From the NCBI GenBank assembly GCA_047967505.1, contig CM106539.1: DNA of 64,000 nt; one strand, given 5' to 3'. Source of the stretch: Dipteris shenzhenensis (taxonomy: Eukaryota > Polypodiophyta > Polypodiopsida > Gleicheniales). Both the position numbers and the translations under genes were made by a program. Within the stretch, counting starts at the first letter, position 1. Each line of letters begins with the position of its first letter. This document shows, one piece after another, positions 33,198-43,306 of this stretch. The notes under the pieces are model-generated. The model did no database searches. It worked only from the letters and a program-made list of their open reading frames with translations, and was not told where the DNA came from.

Positions 33198-35533
33198 CTA
33201 TTTATGTACAGTTTCATCCAGAGGCTGCTCTACATTTTCTAGAGGATCTTCTCTCTGCTGCTCCATCCTATCCGTGCTCCATCCTGTCTCCTCCACTGCC
33301 CCAGAAGCCTCTCTTTGCTGCTTCTCCACCTTCTCCTCAACATCAGCAGCAGGTCTTTGCTCCTGTGTCTGCTCCTCCTCAGCACTCTGTGATTGCTCCT
33401 GTGGCTTCTGGTCCTCAGCATTAGGTGCTTCATCTGTGGAATCAAGGTGTATGACACCTTCTTGCACTTTAGAGCTTTCACCCAGCTCCACAGTAGCTGG
33501 TACAATAGGTTTGGGGGAGGCATAGCTCGAAAACCTCCAAATTGTATGAGCTCTAAAATTATGTACATAGTTGGGGCTGAAGCTATCCTCTTTCATCTGC
33601 AATGGCAGAGGATAATTTAGAACACTTTGTATCATTATGAATTATCTTCAAGCTAAATGAAAAGTATTTTTCCTTACCAAATCTGGCTGTTCCTTTTCAA
33701 AGTAGCTTGAAAGTATATATTTTGCATTGATCAGCACCCTCCATCCACAGCTACTTGAATCATTTTGTTGTGGTGTCTGTACAGTTAAAAAAAAATGTTA
33801 GAAACTGTGAGCATCAGTACAAAACAAAATTATTCAATAAGTTCAAAGACATAGCATTTAATAGACTTTTTACCTCTAGACTTATTGGCTCTATTGAATC
33901 CAAAAGAGACACATTTGGAGGACAATGATCCAATGCATCTAATAGCCTTCTAATATGTATAATTTAGTTAGTATGGTATCAAAATAATGAAGTTTTAAGT
34001 TCAAAAAGCACACACAGCACTTACAATTTCAGCTCTCTGTGTGTGTTTTTTAGAGAGTTGAATAGAAAGCATTGCTTCTGCTGGATGTCAATAGACACAA
34101 AACTCCAGTGGTCACTGCATAAGGAAAAAAGCATAAGAAAATGAAAGGCTACAAGAGTTCCCAATATTAAAGAAGAATCTTAAAAGAAGTAGTCACCCAC
34201 ATACCTGCTATGGTATGGAAGTAGCAAAATATCGATTACTTCAAAATTGCAGTGTTTGAACCAGTTGGAAATACTCATGGGAGTCTCCTTTGCATCTCTT
34301 AATCTAGAAGAAATGGCTGGATCAACAATATGGACTGTATGTTGTACAGAGGGGTGAAGCCAGCTTCTCATCATGCTGCATAGGATCAGAACATAATTAG
34401 GGTAGGTTATAAAGGAGTTACAAGGAGGATTGATTTGCAAAAAATGTAAAATTTATAGACACTTACTAGAGCATTGCAAGAATGATAGTATCTGAGCAAT
34501 ACTCATTCTTGTTAGCTCGGGGGGGTCACTATGTATAAACCCTCTATATCACGTGCGTTCAAGGCCTATATTTAAAGTCCCTTATCTGTAAAAAATTTCA
34601 TTAATAAAATGTACCCCCTTCCTATACAAATCTGTAAAACTCTTTTAAATATTCCCTTATGTATATTTATTTCTGTAAATTTTAGAAATAAAAAAAATCC
34701 TTCTGTTGAACTCACGTGATAGGGTTACATATGATGAGTGATCCCCCCGAGCTTGTTAGCCAATGCTGCTAAGCATTGTTTTGTCAAATCAAAATCATTG
34801 ACTGAAACTTCATCCTCAATATGTACAACTACATCAGGGCCCACAGCTCCTTCAACCTTCTATGTATGTGTAGCTCCTTCTTTCTAGTCTCCACATCTAT
34901 AACAGATTTTGTTTCTTTTATTTGCTGCTTCAGAGAGTCCTCATAAGCAGCCTTCCCTCTGGTGTTCTTTGAGTGTGTTACCTCAACAACCTTTACCTCA
35001 TCAACCTTCACCTTCCTTGTAGGTGGAATTAGCAATATATCTCTCATTTTGATGTCCTGCCATTCCACAGGATGAACCAGCTTGTCATACCTCCATCTCA
35101 CTCTGGACAAAGTGTTGAAGTCTTTGGCCATCAAAGTCACCCCGTGAGCATGGGCTGCTACAAGCATTGCATCCTCAAAATATTTCTCCAGGTAATCCTC
35201 TGCCATTTCCTGTAAGGAAAGAATGGCAGTTCTATTCCACCTGAACCCAAGGTTCCAACTGTCACAAATTTCTCTCACCAGTCTTTGAAAGGGTGCTTTG
35301 GGTATTGCAAAGCCTATGGCTTTCTGTTGCCTCCTTATCTCCCTTAGCACACCTGCACCCTTATTCAATCTTTTGGCCTTTTGCTTGAGCAAGCTCATTG
35401 GCTTACCCTTCCTGCCATGTGAAGCTCTTCCCTTTGGAGGCACACTAAACTTCTTGGTACCTGCCCCAGCTGCTGTTGCTGCAAGACCTGGTCCTTTGCC
35501 AACTTGCCTTGCAGTTGACTTGGTTCTTGCCAT
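33198..35533 (-). pseudogene. Histone H3-like / Ulp1 protease fusion gene, copy A
   Basis: Start at 35533 ([11 protein letters not shown]). Residues 1-60 resemble an H3 tail; 62-148 resemble the H3 fold ([53 protein letters not shown]; H3 has [52 protein letters not shown]). A ~90-residue linker leads to a C48/Ulp1-like domain: YCSDTIILAML (exon 1 end), YMMRSWL (34375-34205), SSDHWSFVSID (34114-34027, catalytic-type His), an exon near 33960, and QQNDSSSCGW (33776-33678, oxyanion Gln and nucleophile Cys). The expected Asp position appears as Asn (FNSL). The last exon, 33596-33198, is Glu/Gln-rich. Lesions in A: a 2 bp insertion near 34843, a MITE at 34516-34751 in exon 1, and loss of the acceptor near 33955. 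An inferred role is binding or modifying chromatin and removing SUMO or processing a partner. Confidence 0.82.
34516..34751 (+). mobile_element. MITE copy 3 (CTCGGGGGG family)
   Basis: 236 bp with a perfect 8 bp duplication CTTGTTAG at 34508-34515 and 34752-34759. Copy B holds the empty site (attcttgttagccaatgctg, 58182-58201). It lies in coding sequence of the H3-Ulp1 gene, so it disrupts copy A. CACGTG occurs near each end. Confidence 0.95.
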
Positions 35534-35636
35534 CACTCTGAAAAACTGCATACAAAGGATTGGAAAGAGATCACAGACATGAAGAACATGTTCTAACAAA
35601 GAAAAGGCAATCACAGGGTGGAAGAAGCCAAATAGA

Positions 35637-36308
35637 GAAATTTGCAATAAAATGCGATATGAGCAGTTTGGAATTTCAAACAGGTCCACATCGCATTTTG
35701 CTGCAAATTTTTTTAATGACATGCTGGTGCACTCCTACAGTGATTTCTATGTTTCTCCAACCAAATACAGTATGAATGGAGGTTATGCAAGAAGATCACA
35801 TGCAAATATCACACTTGAAGATCTGCATTCCTACAGTGATTTCTCTGTCTTGGTTTGAGCCTATGCATTTCCATACAGGATGTATTTTTTCTATTTTAGG
35901 CAAGAAGATTGCAGAGACTAAGGGGAGTCACAAAACCAGAACATGTTCTAACAAAGAAAAGGCAATCACAGGGGTGGAAGAAGCCAAATAGAGAAATTTG
36001 CAATAAAATGCGATATGAGCACTTTGGAATTTCAAACAGGTCCACATCGCATTTTGTTGCAAATTTTTGAAATGACATGCTGGTGCACTCCTACAGTGAT
36101 TTCTTTGTCTCTCCAGCCAAATACAGTATGAATGGAGTTTATGCAAGAAGATTACAGCTATGGAAGTCACAAAACCAGAACATGTTCTAACAAAGAAAAG
36201 ACAATCACAGGGGTGGAAGAAGCCAAATAGAGAAATTTGCAATAAAATGCGATATGAGCAGTTTGGAATTTCAAACAGGTCCACATCGCATTTTGCTGCA
36301 AATTTTTG
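35637..36308. repeat. Type I palindromes (three) upstream of H3-Ulp1, copy A
   Basis: Three ~75 bp palindromes lie at 35637-35711, 35993-36068 and 36232-36308. Outer arms are AATTTGCAATAAAATGCGAT and, 3', ATCGCATTTTGCTGCAAATT; an inner inverted repeat TTTGGAATTTCAAA forms the loop region. Each is followed by a similar stretch (gacatgctggt.cactccta). The units are part of larger ~240-350 bp repeats with ccaaatacagtatgaatgga. They lie within 800 bp 5' of the minus-strand start. Confidence 0.9.
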
Positions 36309-37279
36309 AAATGACATGCTGGTACACTCCTACAGTGATTTCTATGTTTCTCCAACCAAATACAGTATGAATGGAGGTTATGCAAGAAGATCACATGCAA
36401 ATATCACACTTGAAGATCTGCATTCCTACAGTGATTTCTCTGTCTTGGTTTGAGTCTATGCATTTCCATACAGGATGTATTTTTTCTATTTTAGGCAAGA
36501 AGATTGCAGAGACTAAGGGGAGAACCCATTGTTACTGACCTAGAATCTATCTGTGGATGTGCTGTGCTGCTGAGGAGTAATCTGTGCTGAGGATGAACCT
36601 GTGCTGCTGGACAAGATGCTGATGCTGCAGAGTATGGAGGTAGGGAGGCAAGAGAGCAGAGACTGGAGGGCAAGAGATCTAAAAGAGGATACCACAAATA
36701 AGTGCAAATAGAATTAAAGAATCACTAAATCCCACACGTGTGGAATCTAGTCCTTTTTCACACGTGTGGATGGGACCCAGATCTCTTGGAGTTTGAAATT
36801 TGGCACGTGTGAAAGTACACTTTATTCCTTGGAACTTGTGCCATTCATGATTTCATCATCAATACCACAACCACTTTTCCCTCCCCTGGATCCCAATCTT
36901 TCATCCCTGCCACGACCCTCACATCTTCCATTTCCTTCTCTCTGATCCTTTCCTACCCAGCACACTCCATCCAGACTGCAACCTGCCTGAAGACAGTACT
37001 GCCAGATCTCCAGGTTACCTAGAGTGCAAAGTTCAAGCTAGAGAAAGAGCAGGAGATTTACCAGTGCAACTCAATCAGCATGGAAAAGGAAAAAAAAGAT
37101 CAGAATTCTAGTTTGGTTTCAATGTTTTTCAACATTTATTTCTTCCATCCATTGGATTTTTGATGTCCCAATGTCTTCACTCAGCTCCATCCTTCTTCTT
37201 ACATTTTCAATTAATACTGTTCAAGAATGTGGTAAATCACCTAGAAATTAGATTGTAGGTTGATATGAATAGAAACAAG
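36309..37279. other. Middle of the divergent intergenic region, copy A
   Basis: Non-coding as far as I can see. It contains two CACACGTGTGGA-type sites (36734-36745 and 36760-36769) and a related GGCACGTGTGAAAG (about 36802), and pyrimidine-rich stretches. Everything here is conserved in copy B (59737-60704), including the CACGTG-type sites apart from one A/G change. It probably holds the promoters of both divergent genes. Confidence 0.5.
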
Positions 37280-37763
37280 AAATTTGCAACAAAATGCAAG
37301 GAGAGTGGTTTATAATTCTCTAAACAGCCCATATCACATTTTGCTGCAAATTCCTGTTGTTGACTCCTTCCTTATGAAAAGTTTCACTCATTCCATTATT
37401 TCTCTTGCATATGAGATCATAGTGTCCAGGAATCACTGAGATGAACCAAGTGCTTGATTTGACATGCACATGAACAGAACTTGAGAATTTGCAACAAAAT
37501 GCGAGGAGAGTGGTTTATAGTTCTCTAAACAGCCCATATCGCATTTTGCTGCAAATTCCTGTTGTTGACACATTCCTCATGAATAGTTTCACTCATTCCA
37601 TTATTTCTCTTGCATATGAGATCATAGTGTCCAGGAATCACTGAGATGAACCAAGTGCTTGATTTGACATGCACATGAACAGAATTTGAGAATTTGCAAC
37701 AAAATGCGAGGAGAGTGGTTTACAATTCTCTAAACAGCCCATATCGCATTTTGCTGCAAATTC
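37280..37763. repeat. Type II palindromes (three) upstream of the acidic gene, copy A
   Basis: Three ~74 bp palindromes lie at 37280-37353, 37485-37558 and 37690-37763, about 205 bp apart. The outer arms (AATTTGCAACAAAATGCGAG and CATATCGCATTTTGCTGCAA) are the same motif as type I, but the inner part differs (GGTTTATAATTCTCTAAAC). They sit just upstream of the plus-strand gene, mirroring type I on the other side. Confidence 0.9.
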
Positions 37764-37813
37764 CTGTGTATTATTTGTTTCTCACTTCTACCTCATTAAT
37801 TTGCTATCTTTAG

Positions 37814-39731
37814 CCCTGTGGAAATCTTCCTTGATGATGAGAAATGTTTTTGTTTTGGAACAGCTGGCTCCCAGGCCCCACCTTTCAAGAGGAAGCTGGA
37901 CTTTTCTGCTGCTATTATTAGACCACAACAATCACCAGGTGAGTCATGAGATGTCATGAAGGAATTATCTGGTGATATACAATGCATTCACTGATTGCAT
38001 ATGTCAGCATATAGAATTCATAGTATATAAGTTTTTGAACAGGCAAAAAGAAGAGGCTGGAGCAGAGTGCTGATTCTTCCATCAAAAAACAAATGGAACC
38101 AGAAGAGGACAGTTCTCCAGATTTGCTCCTATTTGAGTTTCTTCACAAATGCAAGGCTCAGAGTAACTTCCATATATACCACAGTATTTTCAACATGGAG
38201 TTCACAATGAGCTCTATACTAGAGCAGCACAAAGATTTTCTTTCAGACTATTGGGATGCCTTCAAAGAACTGACAGAGGCAGGAAGAATTGTGGGAGGAG
38301 AAAAGGTTTTTGTGCACCTAAATCATATTGTCTCCAATGACAGGCTGAGGTACCATGTGAACAGAAGATTTGACAGCCTGCCTGATCACTATAAATTCAA
38401 CTGTACTTTGCACACCAGAAAGTGCAGAGTGTTGGAGGAGAGCATGGCATTTCTTATGTACATTGTCTTCAATCAGGAGTCTTTGGATGAACAAGGGTAG
38501 GAAATAGAAGAAGAAGACACATCTGAAGCTTCTGAAAAGGAGGATGTTTCTTTGGTCACAGAAATGGCAGAGCAAGAAGAAGATATCAACCTTCAGGATG
38601 AGGGGCTGCAAGTGGCTGCTCTTGACCTTGTTCAACTGAGGACAAAAACTCTGAGGGGAGTAGAGCCAGTTGAAGATTTTGATGTTCAGAGCAGCAACTA
38701 TGCAGTTTCCATGCTTCCAGGTGTGTTGATTGGTGGAAAGGATTATGTTTTCCTCCATGATATAGAGTGTATGTTTGATTTGAGGGAGGACTATGCCATT
38801 TCCCTTATTGCCCAGGCTTCAAGGCTTGACAAGGAGGTTGGCATAGAGGATGACCATTCACTACTGGCTTTGGAAACAATGTTTGATCCTGTAGAGGCCC
38901 TTTCATTTTGTTTCAAAGAGGCTGAAAAGTTCCAAGAGCCACATGAAGCTGCCTTCCAGCTCACACAGGAAGCTATGAATCTCTCAACACTATACACAGA
39001 AAAGCCTAGAGAAGAGGCTGGACAAGAAGGGAGAGGGATAAATCTTTGGAAAGATGAACTGCTTGTTGCTGATGAAAATGAGAAGGTACTTCAAATCATA
39101 TACTTTGACTTCTGCTTAACTTTGGTTTTGTAGGTTGTGTATTGTCTCACTCCAATCCTTTGATATGTTGCAGCTACAAATTGAGGATGACACATTCCTC
39201 TAGAGATCAAGTGGAAGCAGGCAGGTTGGGTTTCGCAAAATGTCAGGCCTAGCTCATTATATTCATGATCTAGGCAGTGCCAAGATCTTGATTTACCATA
39301 GGCAGTTGAGCAACAATGGAGAAGCCATTGTTTACTTCCTAAAATGTTTGTCCAGGGCTTTAGGTGGACATCCTCTTTCATGGCAAAAGAAAAAGATCAT
39401 TTTGATAGAGAGGTTGTCTACCATAGATATATTTGGAGATTATGTGAATAAGCAGGCCTCTAGGGCCGCTTACTTTTTGTCTTACACTTCTTATGCATTA
39501 GCATGTGGTGTTAAGGACCCCAAATATCTGGAGGGCTATGGAAAACACCAGCTCGTAAGGTTTCAAGAGCCACCCATGATTGCATCAGGCCACACAGTCC
39601 AAGAAGAGGAACAGGTGGAGAGAGCTGAAGAAAAGGATAAAGAGAGAGTCGACATCAAGCCAATAAAGAAGAAAAAGACTCCAATCAAGATCAAAAAGAG
39701 AGTTCCGATCGGCAGGCCCTGGGAGAAATAG
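37814..39731 (+). pseudogene. Acidic/basic nuclear-type protein of the H3-Ulp1 transposon, copy A
   Basis: The family is not recognised. Exons: about 37814-37938 (reads APPFKRKLDFSAAIIRPQQSP; true start not found), 38043-39086 and 39174-39731. Visible parts: a likely nuclear-localisation cluster (KRKLDF then GKKKRLEQ); a conserved N-terminal block (LLLFEFLHKCKAQSNFHIY, VFVHLNHIVSNDRLRYHV); an acidic segment; a helical block (DREDYAIS-like LREDYAISLIAQASRLDKEV, FDPVEALSFCFKEAEKF); FGDYVNKQASRAAYFLSYT; and a C-terminal E-rich then K-rich tail (IKPIKKKKTPIKIKKRVP). Two stops in this copy, TAG at 38498-38500 and TAG at 39201-39203, are sense codons (CAA/CAG) in copy B. It may be a DNA- or histone-binding partner, which is only a guess from charge. 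Confidence 0.7.
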
Positions 39732-40068
39732 GATTTAGTCATCGAATATAGCACAAACATTATATTAAATTTGAACTGATTTGTATAAAGTCTTTGATAT
39801 CTGGTATGATCTTGTATAAATGATTAATAAGTTGATGATGAAATGATTTGTACATTTACATAGAGTGGTGTCGTTAAATATTAAATGAACAATATATTGA
39901 AATTGTAAACAAATTGTATTAAGTTCAGATCATATGTTTCACATTGAAATACTTTTCATGCATAACACCAAGAGTCACTTGTTCCACTAAAAAAATTTCT
40001 ATTGAAGGAGTTTGAAAACATGTGGACATAACACCAATAAGTTACAAATGAGTTCTATTCATGTTTAC

Positions 40069-41780
40069 TTATCCATTTATGGTTTCTAAATATCTTCGAT
40101 TCCCTCCATTGTCTATGTCTCTCTGCTGCAATTGAATTGCTTGTCTTCGTCTTTGCTTTTGGGCTAGAAGAAAAGCAAGCTTGATTTTGGAGCTAGCAAC
40201 TTTTCTTTTAGCATGTAGCCTCTGTAGTATGCCTCGGTAAAACCATTGGAAGACTTCCTTCAGACTATTTGCCTTCTGAATCCCTCCATAGTGTTGTGTG
40301 TGTCTAAAAAATGCATTACGTGCCATGTAGTGAGACTTCTCCATGCCTTGGGTAGACCAAATAGCTGGGCATCCATACTTTTTGACAAAATAGGGAAGGT
40401 GGTTGTATATGATATGCTGTAAGACATAAGAATGCATAGTAAGTAATAAAAAAAAAGAAGATCACACTTAAGTAAAAGAAAAAGACATAACCTTACCATG
40501 TAGTGAGTTATATTGCAGGCTGTCCACGCGTCTTTCATTGACTTTCCAAAATGTTTAATTGCCTCCTCAAAGTTCTTGTAATCACTCTTTGTCCATGTTA
40601 CTTTGTCACTAAACATGAAGAGTTGATCAAGAGACCTCCACACCTCTGCCTTCCTATTTCGTGCTTCCCCATCTGCCTCATGATCTTTCACAGCATTATG
40701 GACTTGCTTCCACAATCCATAATTAATCTTTGAAACTGCTCTACCTTGCCTTACTTGCTTACTGTGTTTGGGTCGAGACAAGAATCTTCTTGCCTTAACA
40801 CCACCAATAGAGGGCTTGATTGGTACCTCCTTGCCATTGATAGACTTTTTAAAATCCTTTGTGATTTGAACATCTCCTCCATGCAGACCTATATCGGATA
40901 ACACTTTTTCCAATGCTTGAAGAGCATCCTTTCTATTTTTTTCGGGACGGAGTTTCCAAGCAAATCCAATATATAAAAATACCAATTTCTCAATAATTCG
41001 ACATAGACCATGCAATGTGCAGATGTGAACATTACATAGTGGAATGTCCAGAATGGCCTTGAAGTCAGGGTCAACTTTATCTCTATTAGGTGCTCTCTTC
41101 CACCATTTTGAATCCATTACTTGAGCTGATTCTTTGCAGTAAAGACAAGGAGACTTTGAGTTGCCTCCTTTACTAATGTTATACATGCACTTAAGTGTTT
41201 TAAGATCCCCGGCCATGTGCCACTCTACTTGAAAATCACCTTTTCCTGCAACATGGAGATTCTCGCCTTGCACTTGTCTTTTGATTATTCTTGGTATTTC
41301 CGTGTGGTGAAACACCCAATCTAGTGTTTCATGGTCTTCGGTCTTCACCTGCGAGATTATAGAAAACAAAAGTATTACTATATCAGATTTGAAAACAATG
41401 ACCAAAATCAAGTATAAAACAACCCATGATCATACCTGGAACGAGCCTAACCACACCATATGTGTTTCGCTGATTGCGCACTAAAATACTTCGAACTCGC
41501 TTCAGTCAATGATGTATCAATCGCTCCATTCATCAATGTAATAGTAACTCTTTCCATTTTCTTTTCCTTTACAACCTCACACTCATCCAGTTTGATAACA
41601 AATTTCAAAATGCCTTTGCACTCCTCAAATGTTATTCCATAAAACTCGACCATTCTTTTTTGAAGTTGTTGCAGATCTAAAAATATATTGTTCCAAGGAT
41701 CATACACAGTGGTTCCTTTAACACCATGAAATATTTCTTCAATATGGATATATTGCCCAATAAATTCATCTATACTAACT
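40069..41780 (-). pseudogene. Putative RNase H-like transposase, copy A
   Basis: Minus strand, at least three exons: about 41780-41436 (IDEFIGQYIHIEEIF, FYGITFEECKG), 41349-40498 and about 40425-40069. The middle exon has an acidic residue in MAGDLKTLKCMYN, a zinc-type pair CLYC, then VHICTLHGLCRIIEKL; it ends TACNITHYM. The last exon has STQGMEKSHYMARNAFF, with a candidate catalytic Glu at 40339-40341. The layout (Asp, inserted Cys/His segment, late Glu) fits RNase H-fold transposases. From memory, similar proteins with QQG.EK.N motifs exist uncharacterised in invertebrates; this needs a search. A frame change near 41460 (SAQSAKHIW versus a frame reading THMVWLGSFQ) suggests damage. There is a C-terminal basic tail. 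Confidence 0.68.
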
Positions 41781-41974
41781 TACATTAAAATGATCAGTTA
41801 CTGTAGTCATAAAAATGGAAAATACACAACAATGTGATAGTGTAGAGAATGTCGATATATTTTATTTAAAAAATTCGGCCCTTGGGCCTTAGGTAAAAGA
41901 TAGTGCCTTCAAGGGTAGGGGGTGGTCTAAGTCCTAAGAGTGGACTGCAAGAGAATCTAGGGCTTCAAACTTGG

Positions 41975-42451
41975 GTCACTTCGTACCCCCTTCGCCAGAG
42001 CCATGTCCTTGTCCATGATTGTGATGTGCTTTTCATGGATGGCACACAAGTTGGCATCCTCGAATAGAGCAGTGATCACTTGCTCCATAGCCTCTTAAAG
42101 CACCCCCATAGCTCCTGTGCTGTTCAAAGTGCACGTCATCCTTGTATCCATGTGCTATCTCCCGTACCACACGTTGGAAGGGAGCATGTGGGATCAAGTT
42201 GTCGGTGGTCTTCTACATTTGCCTGATCTCCCTCAGGGCCCATGCTCCTAGCTTTGTTTTATACGGCTTCTGACTCTTGGTGGCAGCCTTACAGGTACTC
42301 GAACACCTTCCCACGGCCTCCTGTCTGCCTTGAACTTCTTTTGCTACTCTTGTCTGCATTGGTCGTCCTTGGAGTCCTCCTCTCGCTGATGTCTGGAGCT
42401 TTGGCCTTCTTTGGAATGGGGTTTCCTCGGAGTCTGCTTTACCCTCCTCAT
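41975..42451 (-). pseudogene. Second, decayed histone H3-like sequence
   Basis: Minus-strand translation gives pieces of H3 in the right order: MRRVKQTPRKPHSKEG near 42451 (H3 tail: ARTKQTARKSTGG); ALREIRQM, stop, KTTDNLIPHAPFQRVV and REIAHGYKDDVHFE (about 42250-42125; H3: [34 protein letters not shown]); then, after a frame change near 42105, EAMEQVITALFEDANLCAIH and EKHITIMDKDMALAKGVR (42095-41980; H3: [29 protein letters not shown]). A stop and at least two frame changes make it a pseudogene. It is closer to canonical H3 than the H3-like part of copies A and B, and it stands upstream of its own transposase fragment. It is therefore a relative of that transposon, not a host histone. Confidence 0.82.
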
Positions 42452-42592
42452 GGGCACAGTGATCATCTCTGCGATGTGCTGTATCTCCTGGAGAGGGAAG
42501 ATGGTGCTCTTCCTAGCAATATGTCGGCCCTTAAGAAGCCTCTCTATGTCGGAAGAATATTAAACACATTTTGTTCATCCAGAGAGGGCTCT

Positions 42593-42957
42593 CATGGGGA
42601 GGGGAAGGCCTAGGGGAAGGTTGAGGGGAAGGTTGAGGGTCAGACTAAGGCTGAGGCTGAGGTTGAGGCTGAGGGCAAGGTTGAGGTTGAGGCTGAGGCT
42701 GAGGGTGAGGCTAAGGGGAAGGCTGGGGAGAAGGCTGAGGGAAAGGATGAGGTTGAGGGGAAGGCTAAGGCTGAGGAGAAGGCTGAAGTTGAGGAGAATC
42801 CTAGGAGACCTCATGAGAGTTGGGGGAGGGCTCATGAGAGTCGGGAGAGGCACCACTGGACCCGGATATGTTCATGTGCGTAGATGCCATGGAGGTGGTC
42901 GAGCTAGAGGAGGAAGGGTGGAGGCGGCGTCAAGTGCATCTAGTAGTGTTCTTTAAT
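42593..42957 (+). pseudogene. GAGGCT-repeat coding tail of the second H3-type element
   Basis: A hexameric GAGGCT/GAGGGGAAGGCT repeat reads, in one frame, as an E/A/K/V-rich chain (KAEAEVEAEGKVEVEAEAEG) followed by DPDMFMCVDAMEVVELEEE. It occupies the place, between H3 (minus) and transposase (minus), where copies A and B have the acidic/basic plus-strand gene with its E-rich, K-rich tail. I read it as the remains of that gene's 3' end; this is positional inference. The arginine-rich and leucine-rich alternative frames are by-products. Confidence 0.4.
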
Positions 42958-42974
42958 CTTGCCATTGACTAATA

Positions 42975-43200
42975 GGGTTTCATCGTGCCCCCTGCCCCCA
43001 CCCTAACCCCTCTAAACCCCCCGACACTTATCGCCACCCCCCCTTGCCCTCCCTGTACTTGCCCCGCCCACACACGTCGCCCTCCCCCATACCCCCCATC
43101 CCCCCCTCCCCCCACCCTTGCTACCACTCTACCCCTCCCCTTGCCCCGCCCCATGCCCTCCCTTCTCTCCCCCCTCCTTCACCATGTCCCCACTTTCCGC
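42975..43200. repeat. C-rich low-complexity tract
   Basis: Strongly C-rich plus strand (runs such as CCCCCCATCCCCCCCTCCCC). No coding feature is supported. Confidence 0.75.
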
Positions 43201-43306
43201 GTCGTGTGAGTACAAAAATTGTGGTCAAAATAAGCAAGATATTAAAGAGCGAGTACACAAATTGTGGTCAAAATAAGCAATATATTTATTTCATATTTGT
43301 ATACAA

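Larger units (their letters stand above)
33198..41780. mobile_element. H3-Ulp1 transposon, copy A
   Basis: From 33546 onward this region is nearly identical to 57217-64000 (copy B), with the same three genes and the same palindromes. Copy A adds the last exon of the H3-Ulp1 gene (to 33198) and the upstream part of the transposase gene (to about 41780), both outside what copy B shows. Gene order: H3-Ulp1 (minus), palindrome array, acidic/basic protein (plus), putative transposase (minus). I could not identify terminal inverted repeats or a target duplication, so the true limits are unknown. The unit could extend left to include X2. The two copies differ by substitutions, small indels and a MITE present only in A. 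Confidence 0.75.

Noticed and set aside
34829-35533. Calling the H3-like part a centromeric H3 (CENH3)
   Set aside because: Loop 1 (REICDSWNLGFRWNRTAILSL) has the same length as in canonical H3 with no CENH3-type insertion. It is fused to a protease and sits in a repeated mobile unit.
34829-35722. A longer N-terminus for the H3-Ulp1 protein, starting upstream of MARTK
   Set aside because: The extra residues are the translation of a type I palindrome and its flank, which recur non-coding elsewhere. The ARTK start fits H3 and is conserved in both copies.
42594-42956. Arginine-rich protein (RLRGRLRVRLRLRLR) on the plus strand
   Set aside because: It is an alternative frame of the GAGGCT repeat. 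No support beyond composition.
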